A DNA stretch of 36,677 nt from the NCBI GenBank assembly GCA_900765165.1, contig CAAFQR010000152.1, positions 1 to 36,677 on the forward strand, given 5' to 3'. The notes below the pieces were generated by a model. It saw nothing but the letters and a program-made list of their open reading frames with translations, searched no databases and was not told the origin of the DNA. The stretch's first letter is position 1; each line of letters begins with the position of its first letter. The DNA comes from Veillonellaceae bacterium (GTDB taxonomy: Bacteria > Bacillota > Negativicutes > Veillonellales > Veillonellaceae). Of the stretch, positions 17,469 through 25,723 are shown one piece after another. The position numbers and the translations under genes are program-made.

Positions 17469-18734
17469 TTACAACGCCGCTACTTCAGCAACCGCTTTAA
17501 TAAACGCTTCCATTTCTTCAATGGTATGAACGTGTAACGGCGAGACACGAACGACGCCTTTGCTTTCTTTGTCAAAGACTTCGATCATGCGCTTAGAGTA
17601 GATGCTGTCCGCCATGCGTTCAAAGACAACGAAACCGCGTTCGTCCAGTTCTTTAGCCGCCTGGTCAGCGGGCATATTATCAAATTCAATGCTGAAGATT
17701 AAGTCCCGTTTGTTTAAATCCCCGCTGTCCATCTGCACTTTTACGCCTGGTGTGTTACGTAAGCCTTCAATATTATCGGTACCATTCAATACAACGTCTA
17801 GCAACTTGCGTTCATGGTCCGCAATGCGTTTCATACCGTATTCAAACAATTTACGACGATTTGTTTCTTCGCTATCTAAGAACTGACCCAGTTCACAAAC
17901 ATAGTCAACAACAGCGGAAATAGCCGCAAAATGTGCCGGTGACGGACTGCCTAACTCCCAGTTATTTTCAGGAGAACCTAACAATCGATTATGTGCTAAC
18001 TTAGCCACTCGTTCCGACACATAAGCGAGGCCCAAGCCGCGAATACCAAAGAACTTATACGGTGCGTAGTTCATCACATCGACGCCCCACGCTTCCGGAT
18101 CAAGGCTCGCGTGCGGTGCATGCTGTACGGCATCACAAATGATAAAAATGTCCGGATTGATAGCACGAGCTCGGCGACAGATTTCTTTAATGTCATAAAT
18201 CTGACCAGAAATGTTAGATGCTGCCATGCAAGAAAGTATTGCCGTATCTTTATCTACCAGTGCCATAACCGTATCTGGCGTTACGATGCCCTTTGCTGGG
18301 TCAATGGAGGCAACGCGGAATTCACGGCCATATTTTTCGGCGCAAAGCTGCATGGCATCAAAGGCGGACGGATGTTCCAGCACACTGGTAACACAGTTCG
18401 TGCCTACAGCATGTTCACCAACAATGCTGGCTACCTCCATCATGGCCAGCGACGCTGTATACGTCGGATACACACTGCCTTTTTTAGCATTGAAGATGAC
18501 TTCTTTAATATCCTTACGGCCTCGTTCTTCTGCCGCTAACATCTCTAACGCCACTTTGTTGGAATGCTCCGAAGCATCCGGCATTTTACTATAGTAATGG
18601 AAAATATCTTCTGCCGCAGCTAACCGCAACGAGCCGCCGGCATTATCTAAAAACACGCGGGGATTGCCATGATAATCTTCCGCCACGTAATAAAACTTAT
18701 CGCGAATCGTCTTCAATTCTTCCTTAGTAAACAT
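17469..18734 (-). CDS. Aminotransferase class V-fold PLP enzyme
   Basis: The 421-residue fold-type I enzyme has VFLDNAGGSLR (residues 27-37), CDAVQHAPH (Asp201, the His after it) and the PLP lysine Lys227 in NYAPYKFFGIRGLGLAYV. The family includes cysteine desulfurases, selenocysteine lyases, kynureninase and isopenicillin epimerase-like proteins. The region after the lysine lacks a clear desulfurase active-site cysteine loop, so a C-S or C-Se lyase role is not established. It lies 30 bases downstream of a class I aminotransferase and probably shares its mRNA. GAGGAG precedes the ATG. Confidence 0.83.
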   Translation of the reverse strand: MFTKEELKTIRDKFYYVAEDYHGNPRVFLDNAGGSLRLAAAEDIFHYYSKMPDASEHSNKVALEMLAAEERGRKDIKEVIFNAKKGSVYPTYTASLAMMEVASIVGEHAVGTNCVTSVLEHPSAFDAMQLCAEKYGREFRVASIDPAKGIVTPDTVMALVDKDTAILSCMAASNISGQIYDIKEICRRARAINPDIFIICDAVQHAPHASLDPEAWGVDVMNYAPYKFFGIRGLGLAYVSERVAKLAHNRLLGSPENNWELGSPSPAHFAAISAVVDYVCELGQFLDSEETNRRKLFEYGMKRIADHERKLLDVVLNGTDNIEGLRNTPGVKVQMDSGDLNKRDLIFSIEFDNMPADQAAKELDERGFVVFERMADSIYSKRMIEVFDKESKGVVRVSPLHVHTIEEMEAFIKAVAEVAAL

Positions 18735-18764
18735 TTGCCGTCAACTCCTCACGAGATTGTCATT

Positions 18765-19952
18765 TCAGTCAATCGATGCACCATCCGCCAATTCCTGGAA
18801 GCCTTCCTTCAAGCGTTTGCAGCCTTCCTTGATATCTTCTAGGCTACTAGCAAAGGACAAGCGGATATAATCGCCACCATAGTTACCAAACACGGAGCCG
18901 TACACTACAGCGACGTGTTTTTTCATGAGCATGTACTTGATAATGTCCGTATCGCTCACCGGCAGCTTGGAAATGTTGAATAGGATGTAGAACGTGCCAT
19001 GAGGCTTGATGCAATGTACATTCGGGTCATCTTTGAAATAATCCACAATGTAGTCGCGGCGACGTTTGTACTCGGCCACCATGTCCTCGACTTCCGTGGT
19101 TTCATTCTTCAGGGCAATAATGCCGGCCTGCTGCACAAAGGATGGTGCACAGGTGACGTTATTTTGGTGGAGGCGGTTAACAAGGCCCACCCATTCTTCG
19201 GGCCCGGCCATATAGCCTAAACGCCAACCGGTCATGGCGTAAGACTTCGAGAAACCGTTCAATACAATAGTCCGTTCTTCCATATCCGGCAACGACGCAA
19301 TGGAGACGTGCTCGCCTTCATAGATTAAGCGTTCGTAAATTTCATCGGTCAGCACCAGCAAATCCTTTTCAATGGCGATATCAGCAATGCGCTGTAACAC
19401 CGCTTTTTCGGCGACGCCACCGGTCGGATTACCCGGCGTGTTGATTAAAATAGCCTTCGTCTTATCTGTAATGAGCGACTCAATTTCATCCGGGTCAATC
19501 TGGAAACCATTGGCCTCGCGCAAGGCATAGGGCACGGCTTTAGCGCCGATAATTTTCGGTATGTTTATGTAATTCATCCACGCCGGATCCGGCACAAGAA
19601 TTTCATCGCCTTCATTGAGCAGCGTGAAAAACAAATCATAAATCGCTTCCGACAAACCAACGGCAATTAAAATGTTCTTCCCTGTATAATGAGTATGAAT
19701 GCGGTTATTTAAATACTCCGCTACGGCGGTGCGCAATGCATCTTTACCTAAGTTGGACGTATAGCAAACATCCCCGGCTTGCAAGCTACGAATCGCTTCA
19801 TCCTTGATATATTGCGGCGTATCAAAGTCAGGTCGGCCGATTTCAAAGTGAATAATCTTCGCGCCTTCTCGTTCCATTTGTAACGCCGTTTCGTTAATCT
19901 TACGGATACCGGATAACTCGATTCTGTCTATTCTGTCAGCATGTTTAATCAT
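18765..19952 (-). CDS. Class I/II pyridoxal-phosphate aminotransferase (aspartate aminotransferase-like)
   Basis: The 395-residue protein has FEIGRPDFDTP (residues 36-46), NTPGNPTGGV (Asn175), LTDEIYERL (Asp203) and Lys236 in LNGFSKSYAMTGWRLGYMAGP, the classic AAT-I motifs, plus the substrate-carboxylate arginine near IRLSFASS. The subgroup handles aspartate, aromatic or branched amino acids; specificity cannot be read here. It is the first gene of a two-gene unit, with GGGAGG upstream. One TGAAATAA octamer lies in the gene. Confidence 0.88.
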   Translation of the reverse strand: MIKHADRIDRIELSGIRKINETALQMEREGAKIIHFEIGRPDFDTPQYIKDEAIRSLQAGDVCYTSNLGKDALRTAVAEYLNNRIHTHYTGKNILIAVGLSEAIYDLFFTLLNEGDEILVPDPAWMNYINIPKIIGAKAVPYALREANGFQIDPDEIESLITDKTKAILINTPGNPTGGVAEKAVLQRIADIAIEKDLLVLTDEIYERLIYEGEHVSIASLPDMEERTIVLNGFSKSYAMTGWRLGYMAGPEEWVGLVNRLHQNNVTCAPSFVQQAGIIALKNETTEVEDMVAEYKRRRDYIVDYFKDDPNVHCIKPHGTFYILFNISKLPVSDTDIIKYMLMKKHVAVVYGSVFGNYGGDYIRLSFASSLEDIKEGCKRLKEGFQELADGASID

Positions 19953-20036
19953 TGCTGCACCTCCCTTTGCTTCTTTAATTGCCTACAGTTTACAACTAAC
20001 CCCTGACTAGTTCAATACAAAAAGCGTATATTAATA

Positions 20037-20068
20037 TGCATAAATCAAAATGGATAAAGTTGCATAAA
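20037..20068. promoter_or_regulatory. Repeated TGCATAAA motifs upstream of the aminotransferase gene
   Basis: TGCATAAA occurs at 20037-20044 and 20061-20068, with TGGATAAA between at 20051-20058. The three lie 85-116 bases upstream of the aminotransferase start in an AT-rich gap. They may be a regulator's direct repeats; the protein is unknown. Confidence 0.3.
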
Positions 20069-20110
20069 ACTATCTATTTAACGCATAGAGTAAAGGCTTT
20101 ATATACTACA

Positions 20111-20138
20111 AAAACCGCCTGCATAAACAGGCGGTTTT
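20111..20138 (-). terminator. Terminator after the EamA transporter gene
   Basis: AAAACCGCCTG (20111-20121) pairs perfectly with CAGGCGGTTTT (20128-20138) around CATAAA; T-rich sequence follows on the minus strand. Confidence 0.85.
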
Positions 20139-20179
20139 CGCTTCTTACTCGTCACTATCTACACGTTCAATTTTAAAGA

Positions 20180-21043
20180 TTACTTCTTATTTAGCAACGC
20201 AATGGCGCCCAGCACCAGCAAAATCCCTACAACTTCAAAACCATTGAGCCTATCCCCATAATACAAAACGCCAACGATGCAGGCCACAATCGGCTCCACC
20301 GTTGCCAAAATAGAGGCCCGGCTTGCTTCCATACCGGACATGCCCCGCGTATAGAGCGCAAAGGGCGAGATGGTGCTCACTAGCGCTAGGCCAACGGCCC
20401 AAGGCCAGATGTCGATGCTAGCAATTTCCGGCGCCTTCGCCATCACGCCGGACAGCGGAATGGTCACGCAGGTCGCCACCAGAAAAGTATAAAAAGTTAT
20501 GGTCACCGGCGAGTACCGGTCGATGATAAACTTGCTAAAAATGCTGTACAGCGCATAACCAAGACCGGCGCCGAGACCATACAAAATCGCCTCCAACGAT
20601 AGCTTACTACCGGACAAGCTGTGCCCGGTCCCCGTTACCAGGCCAAGTCCCACCATGGTTAGCACGAGGGCCGTTAATTTCAGCTTCGTAAACTTCTCGT
20701 GAAATAAAATGACCGACAGCACCATGACGATGGCCGGTGCCGTATACATCAGAAGCGCCGGAATGGCGGAGCTGCCGATGAGCTCCAGCGCCATAAAATA
20801 ACAGTAGTTAAAGAACACGATACTGCCGATGCCGGTGCCGATGAAGTACCCGAAATCCTTAAGCCGAATGCGAAAAGCCGACCGATTGCCTACCAACAGG
20901 ATGAGCCCCAACAGCACCGCCGTAAACGTGGCGCGCACCGCCACCACCTGCATAGACGAAAAGTCGTGGACCTGCAGCACATCTACGAAAATGGGGATGA
21001 TGCCCCACAAAACGCCAGCCAATAAGACGTACAAACTACTCAT
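20180..21043 (-). CDS. EamA/DMT-family transporter
   Basis: The 287-residue inner-membrane protein has ten predicted segments in two repeated EamA halves (first half from LYVLLAGVLWGIIPIF; second from AILYGLGAGLGYALYSIFSKF to ILLVLGAIALLNKK). The length and the end-of-repeat EPI motif (LATVEPIVACIVG) are standard for drug/metabolite transporters; the substrate is unknown. I use the ATG at 21043 with GGGGGAG just upstream. A longer frame begins only at a TTG at 21091 with no ribosome site. It is 69 bases downstream of acr3 and could belong to the ars transcript. A TGAAATAA octamer lies in its leader (21064-21071) and another in the gene (20700-20707). Confidence 0.85.
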   Translation of the reverse strand: MSSLYVLLAGVLWGIIPIFVDVLQVHDFSSMQVVAVRATFTAVLLGLILLVGNRSAFRIRLKDFGYFIGTGIGSIVFFNYCYFMALELIGSSAIPALLMYTAPAIVMVLSVILFHEKFTKLKLTALVLTMVGLGLVTGTGHSLSGSKLSLEAILYGLGAGLGYALYSIFSKFIIDRYSPVTITFYTFLVATCVTIPLSGVMAKAPEIASIDIWPWAVGLALVSTISPFALYTRGMSGMEASRASILATVEPIVACIVGVLYYGDRLNGFEVVGILLVLGAIALLNKK

Positions 21044-21112
21044 ACTCTCCCCCAAATTCTCTCTGAAATAACAAGTCTCCTCACCGTTCAACAGCTTGTT
21101 ATACCTACAACC

Positions 21113-22165
21113 TTATCTGAAATTCCCCTTCAACGAATTGGCGATGTTAACCAATAGCAGCATAACCGGCACTTCTACGAGCACGCCTACAACGGTAGCC
21201 AGCGTAGCGCCGGACGACAAGCCGAACAAGGAAATCGCCACCGCTACAGCCAATTCAAAGAAGTTAGATGCACCAATCATACCACACGGCGCGGCAATAT
21301 TGTAGGGCAACTTTGCCAAATAGGCAGAAGTAAAAGCGATGCCGAAGATTAAGAACGTTTGGATAATCAACGGTATAGCAATCAAAAGAATCGTCAACGG
21401 ATGTGTGGTGATAATTTCACCTTGGAACGAGAAAATGATGACTAATGTCAGCAAGAGACCTACCATCGTGTACGGGTCGAAGGCAGGAATGAATTTCATT
21501 TCAAAGTATTCCTGGCCTTTCGTAGCGATAACGTATTTACGGGTGAACACGCTCAGAATCAACGGAATGACGATGAACAGCACCACCGACAGAAACAGTG
21601 TTTCCCACGGAATCGTAATGTTCCCCATCTTTAAGAGAAAGCTTACTATCGGCACAAACGCAACGAGGATGATAAGGTCATTGCTGGCCACCTGCACCAA
21701 CGTGTACGCGCCGTCGCCTTTCGTCAGCTTACTCCACACGAACACCATTGCCGTACACGGCGCCGCCCCGAGGAGCACCGCCCCAGCCAAATAGGACGCC
21801 GCACTGCTCGGATCCATGAAGCTCCCATAGACCACGAAAAAGAAAAAGTACGCAATCAAATACATGGTCATTGGCTTCACAACCCAGTTCACAATCCACG
21901 TGATGAACAGGCCTCCCGGATTCTTGCCGATATTTTTCACGCTTTTGAAATCAATCTTCAAGAGCATGGGATATATCATAATCCAAAGCAAAATCGTCGT
22001 CGGAATCGACACATTATACAACGTGAAACTACCCAACACCTGGGGCACCACCGGCAAATACGTGCCGATGAGCACGCCCACAATCATACAACCAATAACC
22101 CACAGCGTTAAATTCTTCTCAAAAAAGGAAATCTCTGCCTTCTTCGCTACTTCTGCTTTTGGCAT
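21113..22165 (-). CDS. acr3: Arsenite efflux permease, ACR3 family
   Basis: The 350-residue membrane protein has about ten segments and the ACR3 landmarks WIMIYPMLLKIDF, LLGAAPCTAMVFVWS (the conserved Cys in the A-P-C-T motif) and PCGMIGASNFFELAVAVAI. ACR3 exports arsenite (and some antimonite) by secondary transport. It follows arsC in the ars operon, so arsenate reduced by ArsC can be expelled. The start at 22165 has GGAAGG at a fairly long spacing. Confidence 0.95.
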   Translation of the reverse strand: MPKAEVAKKAEISFFEKNLTLWVIGCMIVGVLIGTYLPVVPQVLGSFTLYNVSIPTTILLWIMIYPMLLKIDFKSVKNIGKNPGGLFITWIVNWVVKPMTMYLIAYFFFFVVYGSFMDPSSAASYLAGAVLLGAAPCTAMVFVWSKLTKGDGAYTLVQVASNDLIILVAFVPIVSFLLKMGNITIPWETLFLSVVLFIVIPLILSVFTRKYVIATKGQEYFEMKFIPAFDPYTMVGLLLTLVIIFSFQGEIITTHPLTILLIAIPLIIQTFLIFGIAFTSAYLAKLPYNIAAPCGMIGASNFFELAVAVAISLFGLSSGATLATVVGVLVEVPVMLLLVNIANSLKGNFR

Positions 22166-22215
22166 TTGTAATTCACAACCTTCCTATGACGCCGAATCAG
22201 CGCCACCTATCCTAC

Positions 22216-22246
22216 AAGTTAGCGGCCAAACTGCGCCGCCTAACTT
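22216..22246 (-). other. Intercistronic stem-loop between arsC and acr3
   Basis: AAGTTAG-CGGC (22216-22226) pairs with GCCG-c-CTAACTT (22235-22246). It overlaps the arsC stop codon and lacks a T-tract, suggesting an mRNA-stability or partial-attenuation element rather than a full terminator. Confidence 0.45.
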
Positions 22247-22652
22247 ACAACGCGCCGTCCAAAATCCGCTGGCGCAAGTCACGCACTTTTTTCTCAATCG
22301 TATCCATCGTGGCCAAGAAAACCTCGTCACTTTGACCTGTCGGATCATCGAGGCCCCAGTCCTCACGATGCTTTGCCGGTAACGCCGGACAGGCTACATT
22401 ACAGCCCATGGTGACCACAATGTCTACATCGCCAATGTCGCGAACAAGCTTAGAATACTGCGTCTTCTCCATGTCCACCTGGTAACGGTCCTTCATGAGC
22501 CGCACCGCGTCCTGATTAATGCGGGGTACCACCTCTGTGCCGGCAGACACACTGTTGAACGCGTCCGCAGCCAGCAAGTGCCCTAACGCTTCTGCCATCT
22601 GCGACCGACACGAATTATGCACGCAGATAAACGCCACTGTTGGTTTACTCAT
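22245..22652 (-). CDS. arsC: Arsenate reductase, low-molecular-weight-phosphatase type
   Basis: The 135-residue protein has the phosphatase-like loop CVHNSCRSQMAEA (catalytic Cys10, Arg16), the redox pair Cys84 and Cys88 in MGCNVACP, and the acid in LDDPTG. This is the thioredoxin-coupled Staphylococcus/Bacillus type of ArsC, which reduces arsenate to arsenite. I choose the ATG at 22652, 8 bases after GGAG; a longer frame from 22691 would run into the ArsR-type operator. It sits between arsR and acr3. Confidence 0.93.
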   Translation of the reverse strand: MSKPTVAFICVHNSCRSQMAEALGHLLAADAFNSVSAGTEVVPRINQDAVRLMKDRYQVDMEKTQYSKLVRDIGDVDIVVTMGCNVACPALPAKHREDWGLDDPTGQSDEVFLATMDTIEKKVRDLRQRILDGAL

Positions 22653-22689
22653 TTCGTTTTCTCCTCTCACTCCATCAAACCCGCCTAAC

Positions 22690-22709
22690 ACATCAAGATA
22701 TTTTGATGT
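22690..22709. promoter_or_regulatory. ArsR-type operator upstream of arsC
   Basis: The dyad ACATCAA-N6-TTGATGT (22690-22709) lies 38 bases before the arsC start. The same half-sites and spacing recur upstream of arsR, so both are probably ArsR boxes. Confidence 0.7.
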
Positions 22710-22724
22710 ATCGGATGAAATAAG

Positions 22725-22746
22725 AAGTCACCCGCACGGGTGACTT
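22725..22746 (-). terminator. Hairpin at the end of arsR
   Basis: AAGTCACCCG (22725-22734) and CGGGTGACTT (22737-22746) are perfectly complementary; the hairpin overlaps the arsR stop codon and is followed on the minus strand by CTTATTTCATC. It may terminate or attenuate transcription ahead of arsC. The tail contains a TTATTTCA octamer. Confidence 0.6.
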
Positions 22747-23039
22747 TCTTTCTTAGCGTTCGTCACGGTTAATAAGGTGTCTACAGCCTTTTGTCGTCCT
22801 TCATCGGAAATGCTATAGTAGGTCCATTTCCCATCTTGGCGCGCCGTCACAATACCGGAATTCACTAAAATCTTCATGTGATATGACAAGCCGGACTGCG
22901 TCAGTTCCAGTTGCTCCAGCAAATCCAACAACACGCACGCGCATTGCTCGCCACCCTTTAACAGCTCCAAAATGGCCAACCGCTTCGGGTCGCTTAAGGC
23001 CTTAAACATAGCCGCTGTTTTTATAAAGTCTGTTGCCAT
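22728..23039 (-). CDS. arsR: ArsR-family metalloregulator
   Basis: The 103-residue winged-helix protein has FKALSDPKRLAILELLKGGEQCACVLLDLLEQLELTQSGLSYHMKIL. Cys33 and Cys35 occupy the helix-3 metal-site position (ECxC-like) of arsenic-sensing ArsR. Such proteins repress their operon until As(III) or Sb(III) binds. It is the first gene of the ars cluster, with matching dyads upstream of itself and of arsC. GAGGTGAGCG precedes the ATG. Confidence 0.93.
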   Translation of the reverse strand: MATDFIKTAAMFKALSDPKRLAILELLKGGEQCACVLLDLLEQLELTQSGLSYHMKILVNSGIVTARQDGKWTYYSISDEGRQKAVDTLLTVTNAKKESHPCG

Positions 23040-23115
23040 ACGCTCACCTCGCCTTCTGCATCATAATCTGCCTCGCCTTAAAACTCATCACGCGTTACAA
23101 CTCATTTTGTATTTC

Positions 23116-23135
23116 ACATCAAAACTTCTTGATAT
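23116..23135. promoter_or_regulatory. ArsR-type operator upstream of arsR
   Basis: The dyad ACATCAA-N6-TTGATAT (23116-23135) lies about 77 bases before the arsR start and matches the 22690-22709 box in half-site and spacing. Confidence 0.68.
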
Positions 23136-23271
23136 GATACTACCACGTAGCGTCTTAAAATTCAAGAGAAAGGCGCCTCGTAACAAGCTCCATAAAATGC
23201 TAGCAGGCCTAGCCGGTTTCCCTTTATTTCACCATTGTCCCATTTTTAGGACACAACTACCCCTGCCCACT

Positions 23272-23300
23272 TTGCATCGCCAACGCACCCGTGCTATGCT
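23272..23300 (+). promoter_or_regulatory. Sigma-70-type promoter for the HTH-ADP-ribosylglycohydrolase gene
   Basis: TTGCAT (23272-23277) and TATGCT (23295-23300) are 17 bases apart, with an extended -10 TGC. Transcription would begin near 23307, which supports the start codon at 23372 over any ATG nearer the promoter. Confidence 0.65.
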
Positions 23301-23327
23301 GTAGTCATAGAAGCGCTCGCCAACACC

Positions 23328-23352
23328 GCCGCAGACCGCGCGAACCTGCGGC
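23328..23352 (+). other. Leader stem-loop before the HTH-ADP-ribosylglycohydrolase gene
   Basis: GCCGCAG (23328-23334) pairs with CTGCGGC (23346-23352), followed by TTTATTG and 6 bases later the Shine-Dalgarno GAGGAGG. It could be a leader regulatory element. Confidence 0.4.
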
Positions 23353-23371
23353 TTTATTGAGGAGGATGACC

Positions 23372-25723
23372 ATGAACCGACTGAAATTACTCTACATTCA
23401 CCAAATCCTGACAACCGAAACTGACGAACAGCATTCCATCACGCTCGATGAATTGCGCCAGCGCCTGGCCGATAAGGGCATTACCGCCGAACGCAAAGCG
23501 TTATATAAAGATCTGGACGCACTGCGCTCCTTCGGCGTTCACATCGTAAGCCGCAAAGCCGCACAAACCACCTACTACGTGCCAAGCAACACATGGCGGC
23601 CCGATGAAATGGAACTCCTCGTGAACATTATTCAAAACACGGAAATGTTGACCGAACGAAAACGCCAGATTATTATCGACAAGCTACTGAAGCAGGTAAG
23701 CACCTACGAAGCGGCGACTATCCAAGAACGCCTCGCCATTGCGCCAACAGCGCCCAACGCCGCACACCGCGAATTGTCTGCTACCGGCCAAGCCTTGCTC
23801 AGTTCCATTGCCGGTGTCCTCGTTGGTGACGCTCTCGGCGTGCCTGTTGAATTCCAACATCGCCGCGAATTACAGCAGCATCCGGTAACGGCCATGCGCG
23901 CTTACGGTACGCATTCCCAACCAGCCGGCACGTGGTCTGACGACGGCAGCCTCACCTTAGCAACGCTGGACGCCTTGACCAAGCCATTCAGCTACGCCAA
24001 CATGATGCATAACTTCATCCAGTGGCTGGACCACAACGCCTACACCGCCACCGGCGTCGTCTTCGACGTGGGCTTCACGACAGATTCGTCGATTCAGCGC
24101 GGCAAAACGGCGAAAAACATCAAGGAATGCGGCGCCTACGAAGCCAATTCCAACGGCAACGGCAGCCTCATGCGCATTTTGCCCATGCTCTTCTACGTGC
24201 GCGCCACCTACGGTCCGCAGTTCTACAAGCAGCACCGCGCCATGGAGTCCATCCACTATGTGTCCGCCTTGACCCATGGCCACGAACGCAGCCGCATGGC
24301 CTGCGGCCTCTACCTGTGCATCGCCAATGAACTTCTCGAGCACCGCTTAGGTCACCGCGAAGGCACGTCATTGCCGCAGCTCATCGCCACCGGTCTAGGG
24401 AACGGTTTTCACTACTACCAATCGCACGACGCCTATGCCTCTGAAATCACTCATTTCACCAGGCTTACGGACGTTCCGGCGTTCAGCGCCTTATCCGCCG
24501 ATGCCATCAACAGCGGTGGGTACGTTATCGATACGCTGGAAGCCTCCATTTGGTCGCTCCTAACGACGGATAACTTCAGCACCGCGGTGCTTCGCGCCAT
24601 CAATCTCGGCCGCGACACGGACACCACCGGCGCCGTAACGGGTGGTCTCGCCGGCCTCTACTACGGCTTCGACGAAATTCCGGAAATGTGGCTTAACGCC
24701 TTACCGAAACGCGAAGAATGGTACCAGCTCTGCGTCAATGCCATGGAGCAACTAGGCGATAAGGACGAACAGCTCTCCCTCGACCAAGCTGAGCAATCGG
24801 CGTTTATTGAATGGATCAACGCGCACCCGCGTCAAACCAAGCTTCTCGGCACCGCCATCGGCAACATGGCCGGCTCCAAATACGAGCGTTGGGCCTTCAA
24901 AAGCCGCGACTTTGAAATCTGCGGCAAGTCCTCCGACATTACCGGCGACACCGTCATGACCCTCGCCGTCGCGGACGCCTTGACCCGCACCATCGCTGAG
25001 CTGGGCTACCCGAACGACTCCACCGCCGACAAGACCATGGCCGCTAACGCTTCCGACGCCACCACCGACAGTGGCTCTGCCCTCGCCGTCCAGTTCGACG
25101 CACTCTTAACGCACCATGCCTGTGAAATGATGCGCCACTGGTACGCCCAGTACCCGCATGCTATTTACGGTACGCGTTTCCGCGAATGGCTTAAATCCGA
25201 GTCCGCCCCCAATGACAGTTACGGCAACGGTGCCGCCATGCGCATCGGTGCCGTCGGCTTTCTCGCTAAAACGGAAGAGCAAGTGCGCCGCTGGAGCCAC
25301 GCCATCACCGCTACCAGTCACAATAGCCCGGAAGCCATCAAAGCCGCCGAAGCAACGGCACTAACCGTATTCCATTTGCGAAACGGCCTGTCCAAAGCCA
25401 AGCTGCGTAAGCTCATCGAAGAACAGTACTACGCCTTAGACGGCCTCTCCGTGGAATACCTGCACGAAACCCTCAAAAAAGACGACTCCAGCCAGGGCAC
25501 CATGCCCGTTGCCTTCACCGTCTTCTTCGAATCCGACGACTTCGAAACCGCCATCCGCAACGCCATCTACATCGGCGGCGACACCGACACCATTGGCGCC
25601 ATCGTCGGCACCTGGGCTCAAATCATCTACCCTATCCCCAACGACATCACCGAACGCGTCATCACGCGCCTGGACCCGAAAATCCGGCAGTGTATCTACA
25701 ACTTTGACAGTACCGTGCGCTAA
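23372..25723 (+). CDS. HTH regulator fused to two ADP-ribosylglycohydrolase domains
   Basis: The 783-residue protein has three parts. Residues 1-120 look like the N-terminal half of WYL-type transcription regulators: a winged helix (ITLDELRQRLADKGITAERKALYKDLDALRSFG) and the linker WRPDEMELLVNIIQNTEMLTERKRQIIIDKLLK; no WYL domain follows. Residues 140-455 are an ADP-ribosylglycohydrolase with GDALGVPVEF, WSDDGS (188-193), NGNGSLMR (261-268) and RDTDTTGA (414-421). Residues 487-783 are a second one with GNGAAMR (618-624) and GGDTDTIGA (735-743), but its TDDT metal motif reads TGDT (524-527). The family removes ADP-ribose from proteins or small molecules using two Mg ions. I use the ATG at 23372, 6 bases after GAGGAGG. 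DNA-binding output and substrate are inferences. Confidence 0.85.
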   Translation: MNRLKLLYIHQILTTETDEQHSITLDELRQRLADKGITAERKALYKDLDALRSFGVHIVSRKAAQTTYYVPSNTWRPDEMELLVNIIQNTEMLTERKRQIIIDKLLKQVSTYEAATIQERLAIAPTAPNAAHRELSATGQALLSSIAGVLVGDALGVPVEFQHRRELQQHPVTAMRAYGTHSQPAGTWSDDGSLTLATLDALTKPFSYANMMHNFIQWLDHNAYTATGVVFDVGFTTDSSIQRGKTAKNIKECGAYEANSNGNGSLMRILPMLFYVRATYGPQFYKQHRAMESIHYVSALTHGHERSRMACGLYLCIANELLEHRLGHREGTSLPQLIATGLGNGFHYYQSHDAYASEITHFTRLTDVPAFSALSADAINSGGYVIDTLEASIWSLLTTDNFSTAVLRAINLGRDTDTTGAVTGGLAGLYYGFDEIPEMWLNALPKREEWYQLCVNAMEQLGDKDEQLSLDQAEQSAFIEWINAHPRQTKLLGTAIGNMAGSKYERWAFKSRDFEICGKSSDITGDTVMTLAVADALTRTIAELGYPNDSTADKTMAANASDATTDSGSALAVQFDALLTHHACEMMRHWYAQYPHAIYGTRFREWLKSESAPNDSYGNGAAMRIGAVGFLAKTEEQVRRWSHAITATSHNSPEAIKAAEATALTVFHLRNGLSKAKLRKLIEEQYYALDGLSVEYLHETLKKDDSSQGTMPVAFTVFFESDDFETAIRNAIYIGGDTDTIGAIVGTWAQIIYPIPNDITERVITRLDPKIRQCIYNFDSTVR

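Noticed and set aside
20001..20150. A riboswitch or T-box leader before the aminotransferase gene
   Set aside because: Only short direct repeats and a terminator belonging to the neighbouring gene are visible; no conserved leader motif was found.
23291..23371. An upstream ATG adding 27 residues to the HTH-ADP-ribosylglycohydrolase protein
   Set aside because: It lies between or within the promoter elements (-10 at 23295-23300); the ATG at 23372 has an excellent ribosome site and begins the conserved HTH.
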